A stretch of 64,000 nucleotides of DNA, taken from Sphingomonas sp. Y38-1Y (GTDB lineage Bacteria; Pseudomonadota; Alphaproteobacteria; Sphingomonadales; Sphingomonadaceae). A program made the position numbers and the translations under genes. The notes beneath the pieces were generated by a model. It searched no databases. It was not told where the DNA came from and saw only the letters and a program-made list of their open reading frames with translations. Below are positions 6,581 through 15,094 of the stretch, piece by piece (positions within the stretch are counted from its first letter, which is position 1; every line of letters begins with the position of its first letter). The DNA is taken from NCBI RefSeq assembly GCF_032391395.1, contig NZ_CP135916.1, positions 744,001 to 808,000 of the forward strand, in the 5' to 3' direction.

Positions 6581-7356
6581 TGCACATCGATCTGCTCTAC
6601 TCCCTGGCCGGCCTGTTGGTCGGTGTCCTCGTGGGGATGACGGGGGTTGGCGGCGGATCGTTGATGACGCCGCTGCTCGTTCTCGCCTTCAACTTCCATC
6701 CGGCGACCGCGGTCGGAACCGACCTGCTCTATGCCTCCGTGACCAAGTCGGTCGGGACGGTGGTCCATGGCGCGGGCGGGACGATCGACTGGCGAGTGGT
6801 CCGGCGCCTGGCGGCCGGAAGCGTCCCGGCGACGATCCTGACGTTGCTCGTGCTCAGCCGCCTCGACGTCAATATGGGCGGGACGGCAAAGGCGATCACC
6901 GTCACGCTCGGTCTCGCGCTCATCGCGACCGCCATCGCGATCTTCTTTCGCGCCAGGATCGTCGCCGCGTTTGCCCGATCGCGGCCCACACGATCATCGC
7001 GGAAGGTCGCGATCGCGACGATCATCCTCGGCGGCTTTCTCGGCGTGCTCGTATCGCTCTCCTCGGTGGGGGCGGGCGCGCTCGGGATGACGGTGCTGCT
7101 CGTTCTCTATCCGGAGCTGCCGATCAACCGGCTCGTCGGATCGGACATCGCGCATGCGGTTCCCCTCACGCTGATCGCCGGCGCGGGGCATTGGGCAATA
7201 GGATCGGTAGATCTCGGCCTGCTCGGATCGCTGTTGATCGGCTCGGTGCCCGGTATCGTCATCGGCAGTCTGGCGGCGCACCGCGTGCCCGAAGGCGTGT
7301 TGCGCACCGTGCTCGCCGCGACGCTTGCCGTCGTCGGCTTCAAGCTGCTGGTCTGA
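6580..7356 (+). CDS. TSUP (TauE/SafE) family membrane exporter
   Basis: 258 residues, the usual length for the sulfite exporter TauE/SafE family (TSUP). The N-terminal repeat shows the signature GLLVGVLVGMTGVGGGSLMTP, and the second half repeats a similar layout (GGFLGVLVSLSSVGAGALG), as expected from the internal duplication of the family. About eight hydrophobic segments are visible. TSUP proteins move sulfite, sulfonates or other organic anions out of the cytoplasm; the substrate here cannot be read. The start is ATG 6580, coupled to an upstream 41-codon ORF. A SulP anion transporter follows 174 bp downstream on the same strand, suggesting a shared role in sulfur or inorganic-anion traffic. 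Confidence 0.88.
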   Translation: MHIDLLYSLAGLLVGVLVGMTGVGGGSLMTPLLVLAFNFHPATAVGTDLLYASVTKSVGTVVHGAGGTIDWRVVRRLAAGSVPATILTLLVLSRLDVNMGGTAKAITVTLGLALIATAIAIFFRARIVAAFARSRPTRSSRKVAIATIILGGFLGVLVSLSSVGAGALGMTVLLVLYPELPINRLVGSDIAHAVPLTLIAGAGHWAIGSVDLGLLGSLLIGSVPGIVIGSLAAHRVPEGVLRTVLAATLAVVGFKLLV

Positions 7357-7417
7357 TCGCCGCCCGGCGTCTTGCGTAGCAGGGCCTCGACCGACTAAGG
7401 GCCAAGCATTCGCAAGG

Positions 7418-7436
7418 ACCCGGTGCAATCCCGGGT
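7418..7436 (+). promoter_or_regulatory. Hairpin in the leader of the SulP gene
   Basis: ACCCGG (7418-7423) pairs with CCGGGT (7431-7436) around the 7-nt loop TGCAATC, inside the 174-nt leader between the TSUP stop and ATG 7531. GC-rich complementary stretches follow at about 7443-7463. Structured RNA leaders of the sul1 class are described upstream of SulP genes in alphaproteobacteria; whether this is one needs a covariance-model search. Confidence 0.3.
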
Positions 7437-7530
7437 GGCTATTCCGGCCGCCGATCCGCCGGACAACAACACGCACCGAAATCTTCGAAGCGCGCCAAGG
7501 CTGCGCGCCGTGTCCTGTTGTGGAATCCAG

Positions 7531-9018
7531 ATGACCCTCGATCCTGTTGCCTATCGCCGCCAGTGGTTCACCACCGGCGCCGCCGCCCGCCGCGACGTGC
7601 TGGCCGGCATCGTCGTCGCGCTTGCCCTCATCCCCGAAGCCATCGGCTTCTCGATCATCGCCGGCGTCGATCCGCGCGTCGGCCTCTATGCCTCGGTCGC
7701 GATCGCCATCGTCATCTCGCTGATCGGTGGACGGCCGGGCATGATCTCCGCGGCGACCGCCGCCGTCGCCGTCCTGGTCGGGCCGCTGGTGCGCGTCCAC
7801 GGCGCCCAGTATCTCTTCGCCGCCACGATCCTGATGGGGCTGATCCAGATCGCCGCGGGGCTGGCGCGCCTCGATCTCGTCATGCAGTTCGTCTCGCGGT
7901 CGGTCATCACCGGCTTCGTCAACGCGCTCGCGATCCTGATCTTCATGGCACAGCTGCCGCAGCTGATCGGCGTCACGTGGCACACCTATGCGATGGTCGC
8001 GGCGGGACTTGCCATCATCTACCTGCTGCCTCGCCTGACCCGGGCGGTGCCGTCGCCGCTGGTCGCGATCCTGCTGCTCAGCGTGGTCAGCATCGGGCTC
8101 GGGCTGCCCGTCAACACCGTCGGCGACATGGGTCGGTTGCCCAATGGTTTGCCCAGCTTCGCGCTGCCGATCGTGCCGCTGACCCTCGATACGCTGCGGA
8201 TCATCCTGCCCTATTCGGTGACAATGGCGGCGGTGGGGATCCTCGAATCGCTCCTCACCGCCCAGATCGTCGACGACATGACCGATACCGACAGCGACAA
8301 GCGCGTCGAATGCGCGGGTCAGGGCGGGGCCAACATCGTCGCCGCGCTGATCGGCGGCATGGGCGGCTGCGCGATGATCGGCCAGTCGGTCATCAACGTG
8401 ACCTCTGGCGGACGCGGGCGGCTGTCGACCTTCGTCGCGGGGGCGTTCCTGCTCGTCCTGCTCGCCGCCTTGGGGCCGTTCGTCGGGCGCGTGCCGATGC
8501 CGGCGCTCGTCGCGGTGATGGTGATGGTGTCGATCGGCACCTTCAGCTGGCACTCGATCCCCAATCTGCGCCGGCATCCCCCGACTTCGTCGATCGTCAT
8601 GCTGACGACGGTGGTCGTCGTCGTGGCGACGCGCGACCTGTCGCTGGGCGTCGCGGCGGGGGTGCTGCTTTCCGGCATCTTCTTCGCGGGCAAGGTCCAG
8701 CGCATGTTCGCGGTCGAGCGTCGGGAAGCCGACGGGCTTGTGACCTATGCCGTGTCGGGCGAGATCTTCTTCGCCTCGGTCGATCGCTTTACCCGCGCTT
8801 TCGCGGCCGAGGACGCGGGCCGGGTGCGGATCGACGTGTCGGCAGCGCACTTTTGGGACATTTCGGGCGTCGGTGCCCTCGACAAGATCGTCGCGCGCCT
8901 CCGCCAGGGCGGCGCCGTCGTCGAGGTCGTGGGCTACAACCGCGCCAGCGCCGACATCGTCGACCGCTTCGCGCTGCACGACAAGATCGGGGTCGAAATG
9001 GGGCTGGCGCCGCACTGA
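7531..9018 (+). CDS. SulP-family inorganic anion transporter
   Basis: 495 residues from ATG 7531 (an earlier GTG at 7423 lies in the leader). The membrane part has the SulP/SLC26 layout: [26 protein letters not shown] in TM1, [20 protein letters not shown] in TM3, then [12 protein letters not shown] and the [17 protein letters not shown] segment, with about 12-14 hydrophobic spans. A C-terminal STAS domain begins near residue 400 ([17 protein letters not shown] ... [16 protein letters not shown]). SulP proteins carry sulfate, bicarbonate or related anions, usually with Na+ or H+. No carbonic anhydrase adjoins this copy, unlike the second SulP at 37930-39552, and a TSUP exporter precedes it, so sulfate is the more natural guess. 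Confidence 0.88.
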   Translation: MTLDPVAYRRQWFTTGAAARRDVLAGIVVALALIPEAIGFSIIAGVDPRVGLYASVAIAIVISLIGGRPGMISAATAAVAVLVGPLVRVHGAQYLFAATILMGLIQIAAGLARLDLVMQFVSRSVITGFVNALAILIFMAQLPQLIGVTWHTYAMVAAGLAIIYLLPRLTRAVPSPLVAILLLSVVSIGLGLPVNTVGDMGRLPNGLPSFALPIVPLTLDTLRIILPYSVTMAAVGILESLLTAQIVDDMTDTDSDKRVECAGQGGANIVAALIGGMGGCAMIGQSVINVTSGGRGRLSTFVAGAFLLVLLAALGPFVGRVPMPALVAVMVMVSIGTFSWHSIPNLRRHPPTSSIVMLTTVVVVVATRDLSLGVAAGVLLSGIFFAGKVQRMFAVERREADGLVTYAVSGEIFFASVDRFTRAFAAEDAGRVRIDVSAAHFWDISGVGALDKIVARLRQGGAVVEVVGYNRASADIVDRFALHDKIGVEMGLAPH

Positions 9019-9045
9019 CGGCACCAATCTCTCATCGCGGAGGGG

Positions 9046-9783
9046 CTATTCTGCCGTCAGCGGCCGTGTCGCCAGCCAGATCGTATAGGGCGCCCGGTCC
9101 GCACCCAGTTCGTCCGCCAGCTCCACCTCCTCGACGCCGAACCCGGCCGCTTCGAGGCGATCGCGGAAGGCATCGTCGGGATAGGCGGACCAGACCGCGA
9201 GGATGCCGCCCGGCCGCAGCGCGCGCCGGGCGTCCCTCAGACCCCAATTGCAATAGAGCCTGTCGTTCGCCGGCCGGATGAAGCCATCGGGGCCATTGTC
9301 CACATCGAGCAGGATCGCGTCGAACTGGCCGTCCGCCTCGGCGATCACGTCATGGACGTCGCGAATGTCGAGCGTCAGGCGGGGGTCGTCGAGCGCCGCG
9401 CCGTACAGATGCGCAAGCTCGGCGCGGGCCCAGCGCACCACCTGGGGCACGAGCTCCGCCACGACGACGCTCGAGCTGGCCGGCAGTGCGGCGAGCGCCG
9501 CCTTCAGCGTGAACCCCATGCCGAGCCCGCCGATCAGGATGCGATCGTGCTGCTCGCCCATTCGCTCGATCGCCAGATCCGCCAGCGCCTCCTCGGACTG
9601 ACAGGCATCGCTGCCCATCAACTCGTCCTCGCCGAGCTGGATCGAGAAGGACGACCCGAAGCGCATCAGGCGCAGCGTGCCGCCGCCGGGCACTGCCGCG
9701 GTGTCGATGCACTCGCCATCGTGTTGCGCGCCCGTCACCGGCTCTGCGCCGGGCGTGATCGGCGCCAGATCGGCGGTCAGCAT
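9046..9783 (-). CDS. Spermidine-synthase-like (PABS fold) methyltransferase homologue
   Basis: 245 residues from ATG 9783. A Rossmann-type core is visible: ILIGGLGMGFTLKAAL is the glycine-rich SAM/dcSAM-binding loop, SVVVAELVPQVVRWAR the acidic strand end, and FDAILLDVDNGPDG the motif after strand 4 found in spermidine-synthase-like proteins. The N-terminal part (GGTLRLMRFGSSFSIQLGEDELM) matches the small beta domain of this fold, including the SDACQSEEALADLAIERM segment. Many bacterial members are not true spermidine synthases. A 30-codon frame (9777-9869) with an AGGA site ends across this start and may couple its translation. The gene is convergent with the SulP gene. Function beyond the fold is uncertain. 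Confidence 0.75.
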   Translation of the reverse strand: MLTADLAPITPGAEPVTGAQHDGECIDTAAVPGGGTLRLMRFGSSFSIQLGEDELMGSDACQSEEALADLAIERMGEQHDRILIGGLGMGFTLKAALAALPASSSVVVAELVPQVVRWARAELAHLYGAALDDPRLTLDIRDVHDVIAEADGQFDAILLDVDNGPDGFIRPANDRLYCNWGLRDARRALRPGGILAVWSAYPDDAFRDRLEAAGFGVEEVELADELGADRAPYTIWLATRPLTAE

Positions 9784-9955
9784 GATTGGCCAACGCGGCG
9801 ATCGAGCGTGCAAACCGAAGGGGCAGGCGAAGGATCTCGCCGACGATCGGCGAGGTTGGATTGGGTCATGGTGATCCTGAAAGCTGACGGCGATGGGCGA
9901 CGCCGGAGAGAAGAGAAAGGCGTCGTCCCAGCGCCGAATCGCCGGAGGACGGGCG

Positions 9956-10291
9956 TCAGCGCTTCCGTGCCTTGCGTGCCGCATAGCGGGCGTCACGCTC
10001 GGCCTTCAGTTCCGCTTCCGTCTTCTGGGTGCGCTTGCTCGCGGCCGCGGCGCTGGCGGCCTTGGCGAGCTTGCGCGCTTCCTTCTCGGCTGCAGCCGCT
10101 TCCATTGCGGCAGCGCGTGCGGCACGCTTTTCCGCCGCGGCGGCATCGCGCGCGGCCTGCGCGGCCTGGCGCTCGGCCACGATCGCGGGGTCGATCGGCG
10201 GCTTGTTGCGCAGCTTCTCGAGCGCCTTTTCCTTCGCCGCCTTTGCCGCCGCCACACGGTCGTTGAAATCGGGGGGCGTAAATCGAGCCAT
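9956..10291 (-). CDS. DUF6481-like Ala/Lys/Arg-rich coiled-coil protein
   Basis: 111 residues from ATG 10291. It opens MARFTPPDFNDRVAAAKAAK, continues with LRNKPPIDPAIVAERQAAQAARD, then a long Ala/Arg/Lys/Glu helix, and ends in a basic tail RDARYAARKARKR. This order matches the small DUF6481 family that I associate with sphingomonads. No enzyme motif, signal peptide or membrane span. The very basic, low-complexity helix suggests nucleic-acid or ribosome binding, but that is inference. It is encoded alone, with the leader of the methyltransferase-like gene downstream and the pilus operon upstream. Confidence 0.7.
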   Translation of the reverse strand: MARFTPPDFNDRVAAAKAAKEKALEKLRNKPPIDPAIVAERQAAQAARDAAAAEKRAARAAAMEAAAAEKEARKLAKAASAAAASKRTQKTEAELKAERDARYAARKARKR

Positions 10292-10414
10292 TATCCATCC
10301 ATTGTCTTCGAGCGGCGAAATGCCCCGCTCCGAACGGGCCTCTAGCAGGCCTGGGCGGACTCGCCGAATGCAATGTGACATGATCGACGCGGCGATGCCC
10401 GCCAAGGCGTCATC

Positions 10415-11371
10415 CTAATAGGTGACCGTCGCCACCACCGTGTCGCTGTAGAGGCCGGGCGAGGGCGTCGTCTGGACGGGCACCCGACCATAGATCGTCA
10501 TCTGCTGGGTGGTGCCGAGCCCCATACCGGACTGCTGCGCGCCCGCGCTCCAGGCAGAGGCGAGGGCCGCGTCCCTGAACAGGCCATAGCTGATGAAGCC
10601 GCCCGAGGGGCCGCGCATGCGCCGGCCACCGGCGGCGTCGGCGTTGCGGCCGGCATCGAGCTGAAGGGCATAGGCGGTCTGATTGGTGCACGCGACCGAC
10701 AGCTGGCTTTGCGCCGTCACCGCACGCGAAAGCACGCCGGCGGTCGGAAAGGTGAGCGGCGTGGCGGCGATCGTGCAGCCCTTTGGCGGCGCAGCCAGCA
10801 CGCTGAAGGTCGGGCGGATCGAGGCGGCGCCCGCAAAGCCGGTACAGCTGTTGCTCGCCCCCAGCAGCTGCGCGCCATAGCTGAAGTTGGTCGCGTTGCC
10901 GGCGAAGTTCGACTGATAGCTTCCGGGGACCGCGCTCGTCTGACCGCCGAACAGGCGGGCATAGAGGATGCGCGTGGCCGAACCGGCGCCGTTCAGGGAA
11001 CCCGACACGATGATCGCCGGCACCGTCCCGAGCACCGGATTGTCGAGCGAGCCCCAGGCCACGGATCGTGCGGTATCCTGATAAAGCTGGTAGCGCAGCG
11101 ACCCGGAAGGCCCCGCCATCAGCCGCCCCGACCCATCGGTGCCGCCGCTTCCCGCGCCGATCCCCGGGCAGACCTTCACGACGCTCAGCAGCGGAATGCT
11201 CGTGCAGGTGACGGTGACCGTGCCGGTTACATCGAGCGGGCCGCCCGAGATCAGCGACGGGCTGCCGAAATCGATCGTCGAGATGGTGGCCGAACAGGTC
11301 TGGGCGCTGGCGGGCGAAGGGATGGCCAGGACGCCGCAGAACAGCAGAAGCGCGACCAACAGCCGTTTCAT
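10415..11371 (-). CDS. Csu-type pilus tip adhesin (two spore-coat-U domains)
   Basis: 318 residues, last gene of a four-gene pilus operon. A signal peptide (MKRLLVALLLFCGVLA to ASAQ) is followed by two SCPU domains in tandem. The first runs from about TCSATISTIDFG, the second from about KGCTIAATPLTFPTAGV, and each ends with a strand of the YGRVPVQTTPSPGLYSDTV type. Double-domain SCPU proteins such as CsuE cap archaic chaperone-usher pili and bind hydrophobic surfaces. The start ATG 11371 overlaps the usher stop by 4 bp (ATGA). The C-terminal VVATVTY is the donor-like last strand. Homology class is clear; adhesion specificity is not readable. Confidence 0.82.
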   Translation of the reverse strand: MKRLLVALLLFCGVLAIPSPASAQTCSATISTIDFGSPSLISGGPLDVTGTVTVTCTSIPLLSVVKVCPGIGAGSGGTDGSGRLMAGPSGSLRYQLYQDTARSVAWGSLDNPVLGTVPAIIVSGSLNGAGSATRILYARLFGGQTSAVPGSYQSNFAGNATNFSYGAQLLGASNSCTGFAGAASIRPTFSVLAAPPKGCTIAATPLTFPTAGVLSRAVTAQSQLSVACTNQTAYALQLDAGRNADAAGGRRMRGPSGGFISYGLFRDAALASAWSAGAQQSGMGLGTTQQMTIYGRVPVQTTPSPGLYSDTVVATVTY

Positions 11372-13767
11372 CGCACCGCCGCCGAGATCGGGGTGCAGAC
11401 AGCGCGAATGCTGACCTGCTCGCCCGCGCGCGCGGCAAAGGCGAAGGCGGCGCGGCACTGCCTGCCATCGGGATCAGCGATGACGACCTCGTTGCGGGGG
11501 CCGAGTGCGGCGAGGAAGGCGGCCCCGTCATAGCCGACGACGTCGTTGGCCTGGTCGGCGCGGGTGATCCGCGACCCGAGCGGCAGCGGACGGCCGGCTT
11601 CGTCGACGAACTGGACGAGCGCCGTATCGGCGCTGCGCGCCACGCCGAAACTGACGACCGCCGGCACCCGCGTGAAGGCGACCGCCTCCGCATGGGTGGT
11701 GGTGATCTGGGTGTCGACGGGAAGGGAGGAGGGGTCGATGGTGATCGCGCTCGGCTCGAACGGGGCGATGTCGGGAACGAGCAGCTTTCCGGACGCACCG
11801 GTCGTGCCCACCAGCCGGTTTTCACGAAACACGCGCACGCCGGGCGCGCCGGCGTCAGCGACGGCGAACGACTGGTCGAGCCGCCGGGCGGCATGAACGC
11901 CGCCGCCCACCAGCGCGACCGCGCCTTCCGCCTGCAGGGTGCCGGAGACGTTGCCGCCGGCATAGAGGCCGGTCGCCTCGAACAAGGCGAAGTCGGTCGT
12001 GTGGCGGACGATCGCATGGCCGGCACGCTCCCGCCCGTCGGCGACGCGCACCGACCAACCCCAGGAGCCCGGCTCGTGCGCGCCCTGGCGCGACAGCTCT
12101 GCATAGCCGGAGACGCGGCGGTCGGAGACGGTCGCGCCGGTCGTCGCCGACGACCGCTCGCCCAGCGGCAGGCTGGCACCGACGAACAGGGCAAGGTTGC
12201 GATCGCTTCCCAGATCTGCGACCGCGTTGGCGAACAGCGACAGCCGGCCGACGCTGACGGTCGAGGACAGGCTGGCGAGGCGATAGCGGTCGCCCGAGGC
12301 GGTCTTCGAGTTGACGAGGCTGACGCCGACCGAGGCCGAGGTCCGCGCGATCGGCAGCGACAGCGAGAACTGATCGACCTCACGCGGCGCGCCGAAGATG
12401 CGCCGATCGCCGGTCAGGATCGGTCCGAACGATGCGGTGCGCGACGCAAGGTCGGCATAGTCGCCGATCGTCCGCATCGACCGCACCAGGATCGCGATGC
12501 CGGGCCGCCGCACCTCAAACCCCAGGTCGACGAGCGCGCCGGTGGCGCCGCCCGCCCGGCTGACCGCGCCGGCCACCGACACGAGCGCCTGATTGCGAAG
12601 CGTGAAGACGCTGCCGGCGCCGAGCTGGAGCAACCCTGCGCCCGCTTCGACATGGCCCTGCAGCGTCAGACCGTCAGAGATGCCGCGCCGCGCCGAGGCC
12701 GAGAGGAGGAGGCGCCGGTCATAGTCGTTCGACAGGATGGCATAGCTGCGGCGCGCGAAGCCGATCTCGGCGCTGAAGTCGGTCAGCCCCTTTGCGAGCA
12801 ATTGGGGCGAGGCATAGAAGGGGGCGCTCGACACGGTTTCGCGGCCCAGCGCGTCGCGCACGACGACCGTGGCGACGCCCGCGCCCTGAACGACAGGCGG
12901 GTGCATCACCGCATAGGGACCGGCCGGCACGTCGGCGCTGAGCGCGCGCACCCGGTCGATGAACAGGTCGAGGGTCGAGGGCGCCGCCGCACTGCCCAGG
13001 AGGCGCGGGACCGGCATGGTGACGAGGTCGGGGCGCAACCCGAAGGTGCGCTGGACCTGAAGCCCGGCCATGCGGATCGGCCGCGTCCATGCATGGCCGC
13101 CATTGATCGTGTCGCCCGCCCGCAGCGTGATCAGCCGCCCGGGATCCTCATAGCTGTAGGTGCTCGACAGGCGGGTGAAGCGCATCCCGTCCGACAAAAG
13201 GCCGATGGCGCTGTTCTCGAACAAGCCGAACGGGCCGAACACCCGGACGCCGAACGCGCCCGATGCGCCGGTGAAGCGCGGCCCGACCGCGCTGTTGTCG
13301 GCGCTGGCGAACAAGGTGTAGTCGAGCACCGCGCCGAGCGGTGGCCGGGCAGGGGCTGCTTCACCGCGGACTACCTGGCGACCGTCGATCAGCGTCGGGC
13401 GCTGGAGCGTCGGGCCGGCGACCAGCCACATGATCTGCTTGGCCTCGTCATAGCGGTAGCGAAGCCCCGGAATGCGCTCGAGCGGCACGTCGCCGGCATC
13501 CGCATCGTCCGGCAACTGGACGCCGAGCGTGCGGAGCTCGGTGGCGGGCGAGCTGAACTGGCCGTCCGGGCGACGCGTGAACGACGCGACGAAGCCGGTC
13601 GGATGCTCGTTCAGATAAACCTCCAGCTGGAGCGCCTGAAGCTGGCGCTCGGGATCCACATCGACCCCTATGCGAAAGCTGCCGCCGTCCTGCGCTTGCG
13701 CCACTTGGACGCAGAACAGCGTGGCGAGGAGCGGCCATGCGAGGTCACGCGCGCGGCTGCGTCGCAA
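11368..13767 (-). CDS. Outer-membrane usher of the Csu-like pilus (FimD/PapC family)
   Basis: 799 residues if started at TTG 13767. That start gives a good signal peptide: basic MRRSRAR, hydrophobic PLLATLFCV, cleavage after AQA before QDGG. GAGG lies about 6 nt upstream, and no ATG exists nearby in the frame. The protein then shows a PapC N-terminal domain (FRIGVDVDPERQLQALQLEVYLNEHPTG), the large beta-barrel, a plug region, and C-terminal domains with VVSFGVARSADTALVQFVDEAGRPLP and a final Cys-bounded domain (RQCRAAFAF...RAVCTP). It threads chaperone-bound subunits through the outer membrane. The start overlaps the chaperone gene by 23 nt; the stop overlaps the adhesin start (ATGA). Confidence 0.9.
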   Translation of the reverse strand: MRRSRARDLAWPLLATLFCVQVAQAQDGGSFRIGVDVDPERQLQALQLEVYLNEHPTGFVASFTRRPDGQFSSPATELRTLGVQLPDDADAGDVPLERIPGLRYRYDEAKQIMWLVAGPTLQRPTLIDGRQVVRGEAAPARPPLGAVLDYTLFASADNSAVGPRFTGASGAFGVRVFGPFGLFENSAIGLLSDGMRFTRLSSTYSYEDPGRLITLRAGDTINGGHAWTRPIRMAGLQVQRTFGLRPDLVTMPVPRLLGSAAAPSTLDLFIDRVRALSADVPAGPYAVMHPPVVQGAGVATVVVRDALGRETVSSAPFYASPQLLAKGLTDFSAEIGFARRSYAILSNDYDRRLLLSASARRGISDGLTLQGHVEAGAGLLQLGAGSVFTLRNQALVSVAGAVSRAGGATGALVDLGFEVRRPGIAILVRSMRTIGDYADLASRTASFGPILTGDRRIFGAPREVDQFSLSLPIARTSASVGVSLVNSKTASGDRYRLASLSSTVSVGRLSLFANAVADLGSDRNLALFVGASLPLGERSSATTGATVSDRRVSGYAELSRQGAHEPGSWGWSVRVADGRERAGHAIVRHTTDFALFEATGLYAGGNVSGTLQAEGAVALVGGGVHAARRLDQSFAVADAGAPGVRVFRENRLVGTTGASGKLLVPDIAPFEPSAITIDPSSLPVDTQITTTHAEAVAFTRVPAVVSFGVARSADTALVQFVDEAGRPLPLGSRITRADQANDVVGYDGAAFLAALGPRNEVVIADPDGRQCRAAFAFAARAGEQVSIRAVCTPISAAVR

Positions 13768-14461
13768 GGGAGACCTCGATCGGGCCGCCGTCCGACACCG
13801 CCCGCATCCGCAGGTCCGATCCGCTCGGAACGGTGGTACCGGCATCCAGCGGGATGCGCAGTTCCGATCCCGCAAGGACATAACCGACCAGACCCGCGCG
13901 CGAGAGCAGCTGCTGGCCGCCGGCGATCAGCTGAAGATCGGCGATGCGCAGGCGGCGATTGCCCTTGTTGCGCCCGACCAGCGCCGCGCCGCCGTTCGAT
14001 CGGTCGATCCGCCAGGCGACGTCGGGGGTGCGGCGCGGCACGTCGGAGAAGAACGCCGGGATCGACTGGCGCACGACCAGGTTTACCGTGCCCGGTCGCG
14101 CATCGGCAGGATCGGGCACCTCGTCGATCAGGACGCGATAGGATTCCTCACCCACCGGCGCCGCCTTGGCCGTGCGGACGACGCGGATCAGATATTGCTG
14201 CTGCGGCGCGAGCGTGGAGAAGGGCGGGCTGGCGACGACCTCGTCGGTCGGTGCCAGCACGTCGACCCCGTCCTTCGACGTCCATTTCATCACGCGGACC
14301 TGGACGCGGACGGGCCGCTGCTCGGCGTTGCTGAGCGTCAGCGACGTCGTGCGCGCGCCCGGCAACGGATCGATGGCGACGGGCGCCACGCGGATGTCCG
14401 ACGCCATCGCCGCGGTCGGGAGGGGGAGCAGGAGCGCGGCGGCGATCATTGCTTTCTTCAT
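13745..14461 (-). CDS. Periplasmic pilus chaperone (Csu/PapD-like)
   Basis: 238 residues with a signal peptide (MKKAMIAAALLLPLPTAAMA). It has two Ig-like domains. Features include VAPVAIDPLPGARTTSLTLSN (strand A1/B), RPVRVQVRVMKW, and the chaperone signature LAPQQQYLIRVVRTAKAAPVGEESYRVLIDEVP, which contains the subunit-binding strand region and the conserved SYRVLIDEVP. It caps pilus subunits by donor-strand complementation and delivers them to the usher encoded next. The gene lies 20 bp after the major subunit gene. Length is typical for the family. Confidence 0.9.
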   Translation of the reverse strand: MKKAMIAAALLLPLPTAAMASDIRVAPVAIDPLPGARTTSLTLSNAEQRPVRVQVRVMKWTSKDGVDVLAPTDEVVASPPFSTLAPQQQYLIRVVRTAKAAPVGEESYRVLIDEVPDPADARPGTVNLVVRQSIPAFFSDVPRRTPDVAWRIDRSNGGAALVGRNKGNRRLRIADLQLIAGGQQLLSRAGLVGYVLAGSELRIPLDAGTTVPSGSDLRMRAVSDGGPIEVSLATQPRA

Positions 14462-14481
14462 TCGCGATCTCCGCTCGGTTC

Positions 14482-14979
14482 TCAGTAGGTGACCGTCACT
14501 TGCACCGTGTCGGTGTAGCTGCCCGCGGCGGGCGTGGTCTGGGCGGGGACGCGGCCATAGACGGTGAGCGTCTGCACCGCGCCGTTGCCGATCCCGGCCA
14601 GCGTATCGGTGCCGGCGGTATTGCCCCAGATCTGCGAGCGCGCGGGATCGCGGAATAGTTCGTAGGTGACGGTCGCACCGGCGCCCGACGTCATTCGCCG
14701 CGCCGCCACGGTCGCGCCCGAGCCCGCACCGGCATTGAGGCCGATGTTATAGGGCGTGGTGTTGGTGCACTGGACGCCGATCGTGCTGGTCGACGTGATC
14801 GCGGTCTGGATGACGCCGGTGTTGCCAAAGGCGAGGTCGCTGGCCGAAGTCAGCCGGCATTCGGCCTGGATCGTCATCGAGACCTGGAACTGCGTGCTCT
14901 GCTGAGCCGCCGCCTCGCCGGGCAGCATGACGGCACCGAAGCCCGCCACGATTGCGAAGGATGCGATGGAGCGTTTCAC
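14482..14979 (-). CDS. Csu-type pilus major subunit (spore-coat-U domain)
   Basis: 165 residues from GTG 14979, with GGGAGG 10 nt upstream; ATG 15003 in the same frame would add eight residues before the basic n-region and has a poorly spaced GGAG. A signal peptide ends near GEAAAQ. One SCPU domain follows: FQVSMTIQAECRLTSASDLAFG, two cysteines (C-R-L and V-Q-C-T-N-T), then RRMTSGAGATVTYELFRDPARSQIWG and the last strand YTDTVQVTVTY. It is the CsuA/B-like shaft protein of an archaic chaperone-usher pilus. First gene of the operon, with a 20-bp palindrome 63 bp upstream. Confidence 0.85.
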   Translation of the reverse strand: MKRSIASFAIVAGFGAVMLPGEAAAQQSTQFQVSMTIQAECRLTSASDLAFGNTGVIQTAITSTSTIGVQCTNTTPYNIGLNAGAGSGATVAARRMTSGAGATVTYELFRDPARSQIWGNTAGTDTLAGIGNGAVQTLTVYGRVPAQTTPAAGSYTDTVQVTVTY

Positions 14980-15041
14980 GGCGCGTTTACCTCCCGTAGC
15001 CATGTCTCCGAACAAAGCGCGGGGCTCCAAGCGAGAGGCTT

Positions 15042-15061
15042 TGCTTCCGATTTCGGAAGCA
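15042..15061. promoter_or_regulatory. Perfect palindrome TGCTTCCGA-TT-TCGGAAGCA upstream of the pilus operon
   Basis: Perfect 9-bp arms with a 2-nt centre in the 115-bp gap between the histidine-kinase stop (15095) and the pilus operon start (14979). No T-run follows on either strand, so it is more likely an operator than a Rho-independent terminator. The regulator is unknown; the adjacent OmpR-type regulator (16681-17403) is one candidate. Confidence 0.5.
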
Positions 15062-15094
15062 TTTTCCGCGGGATGGTCGCGCGACGCGGACGCT

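Noticed and set aside
7418..7436. Hairpin CCCGG-TGCAATC-CCGGG resembling a tRNA T-arm
   Set aside because: No matching acceptor, D-arm or anticodon stem could be placed around it, so it was not called a tRNA.
6994..9027. Long open frame of 677 codons antisense to the TSUP and SulP genes
   Set aside because: It is the usual mirror of high-GC coding DNA: Asp/Arg/His-rich low-complexity translation with no domain, while the opposite strand encodes clear membrane transporters.
11692..14334. 880-codon open frame antisense to the pilus usher and chaperone
   Set aside because: Translation is Arg/Asp/Gly rich without motifs; the opposite strand holds well-recognised pilus genes.
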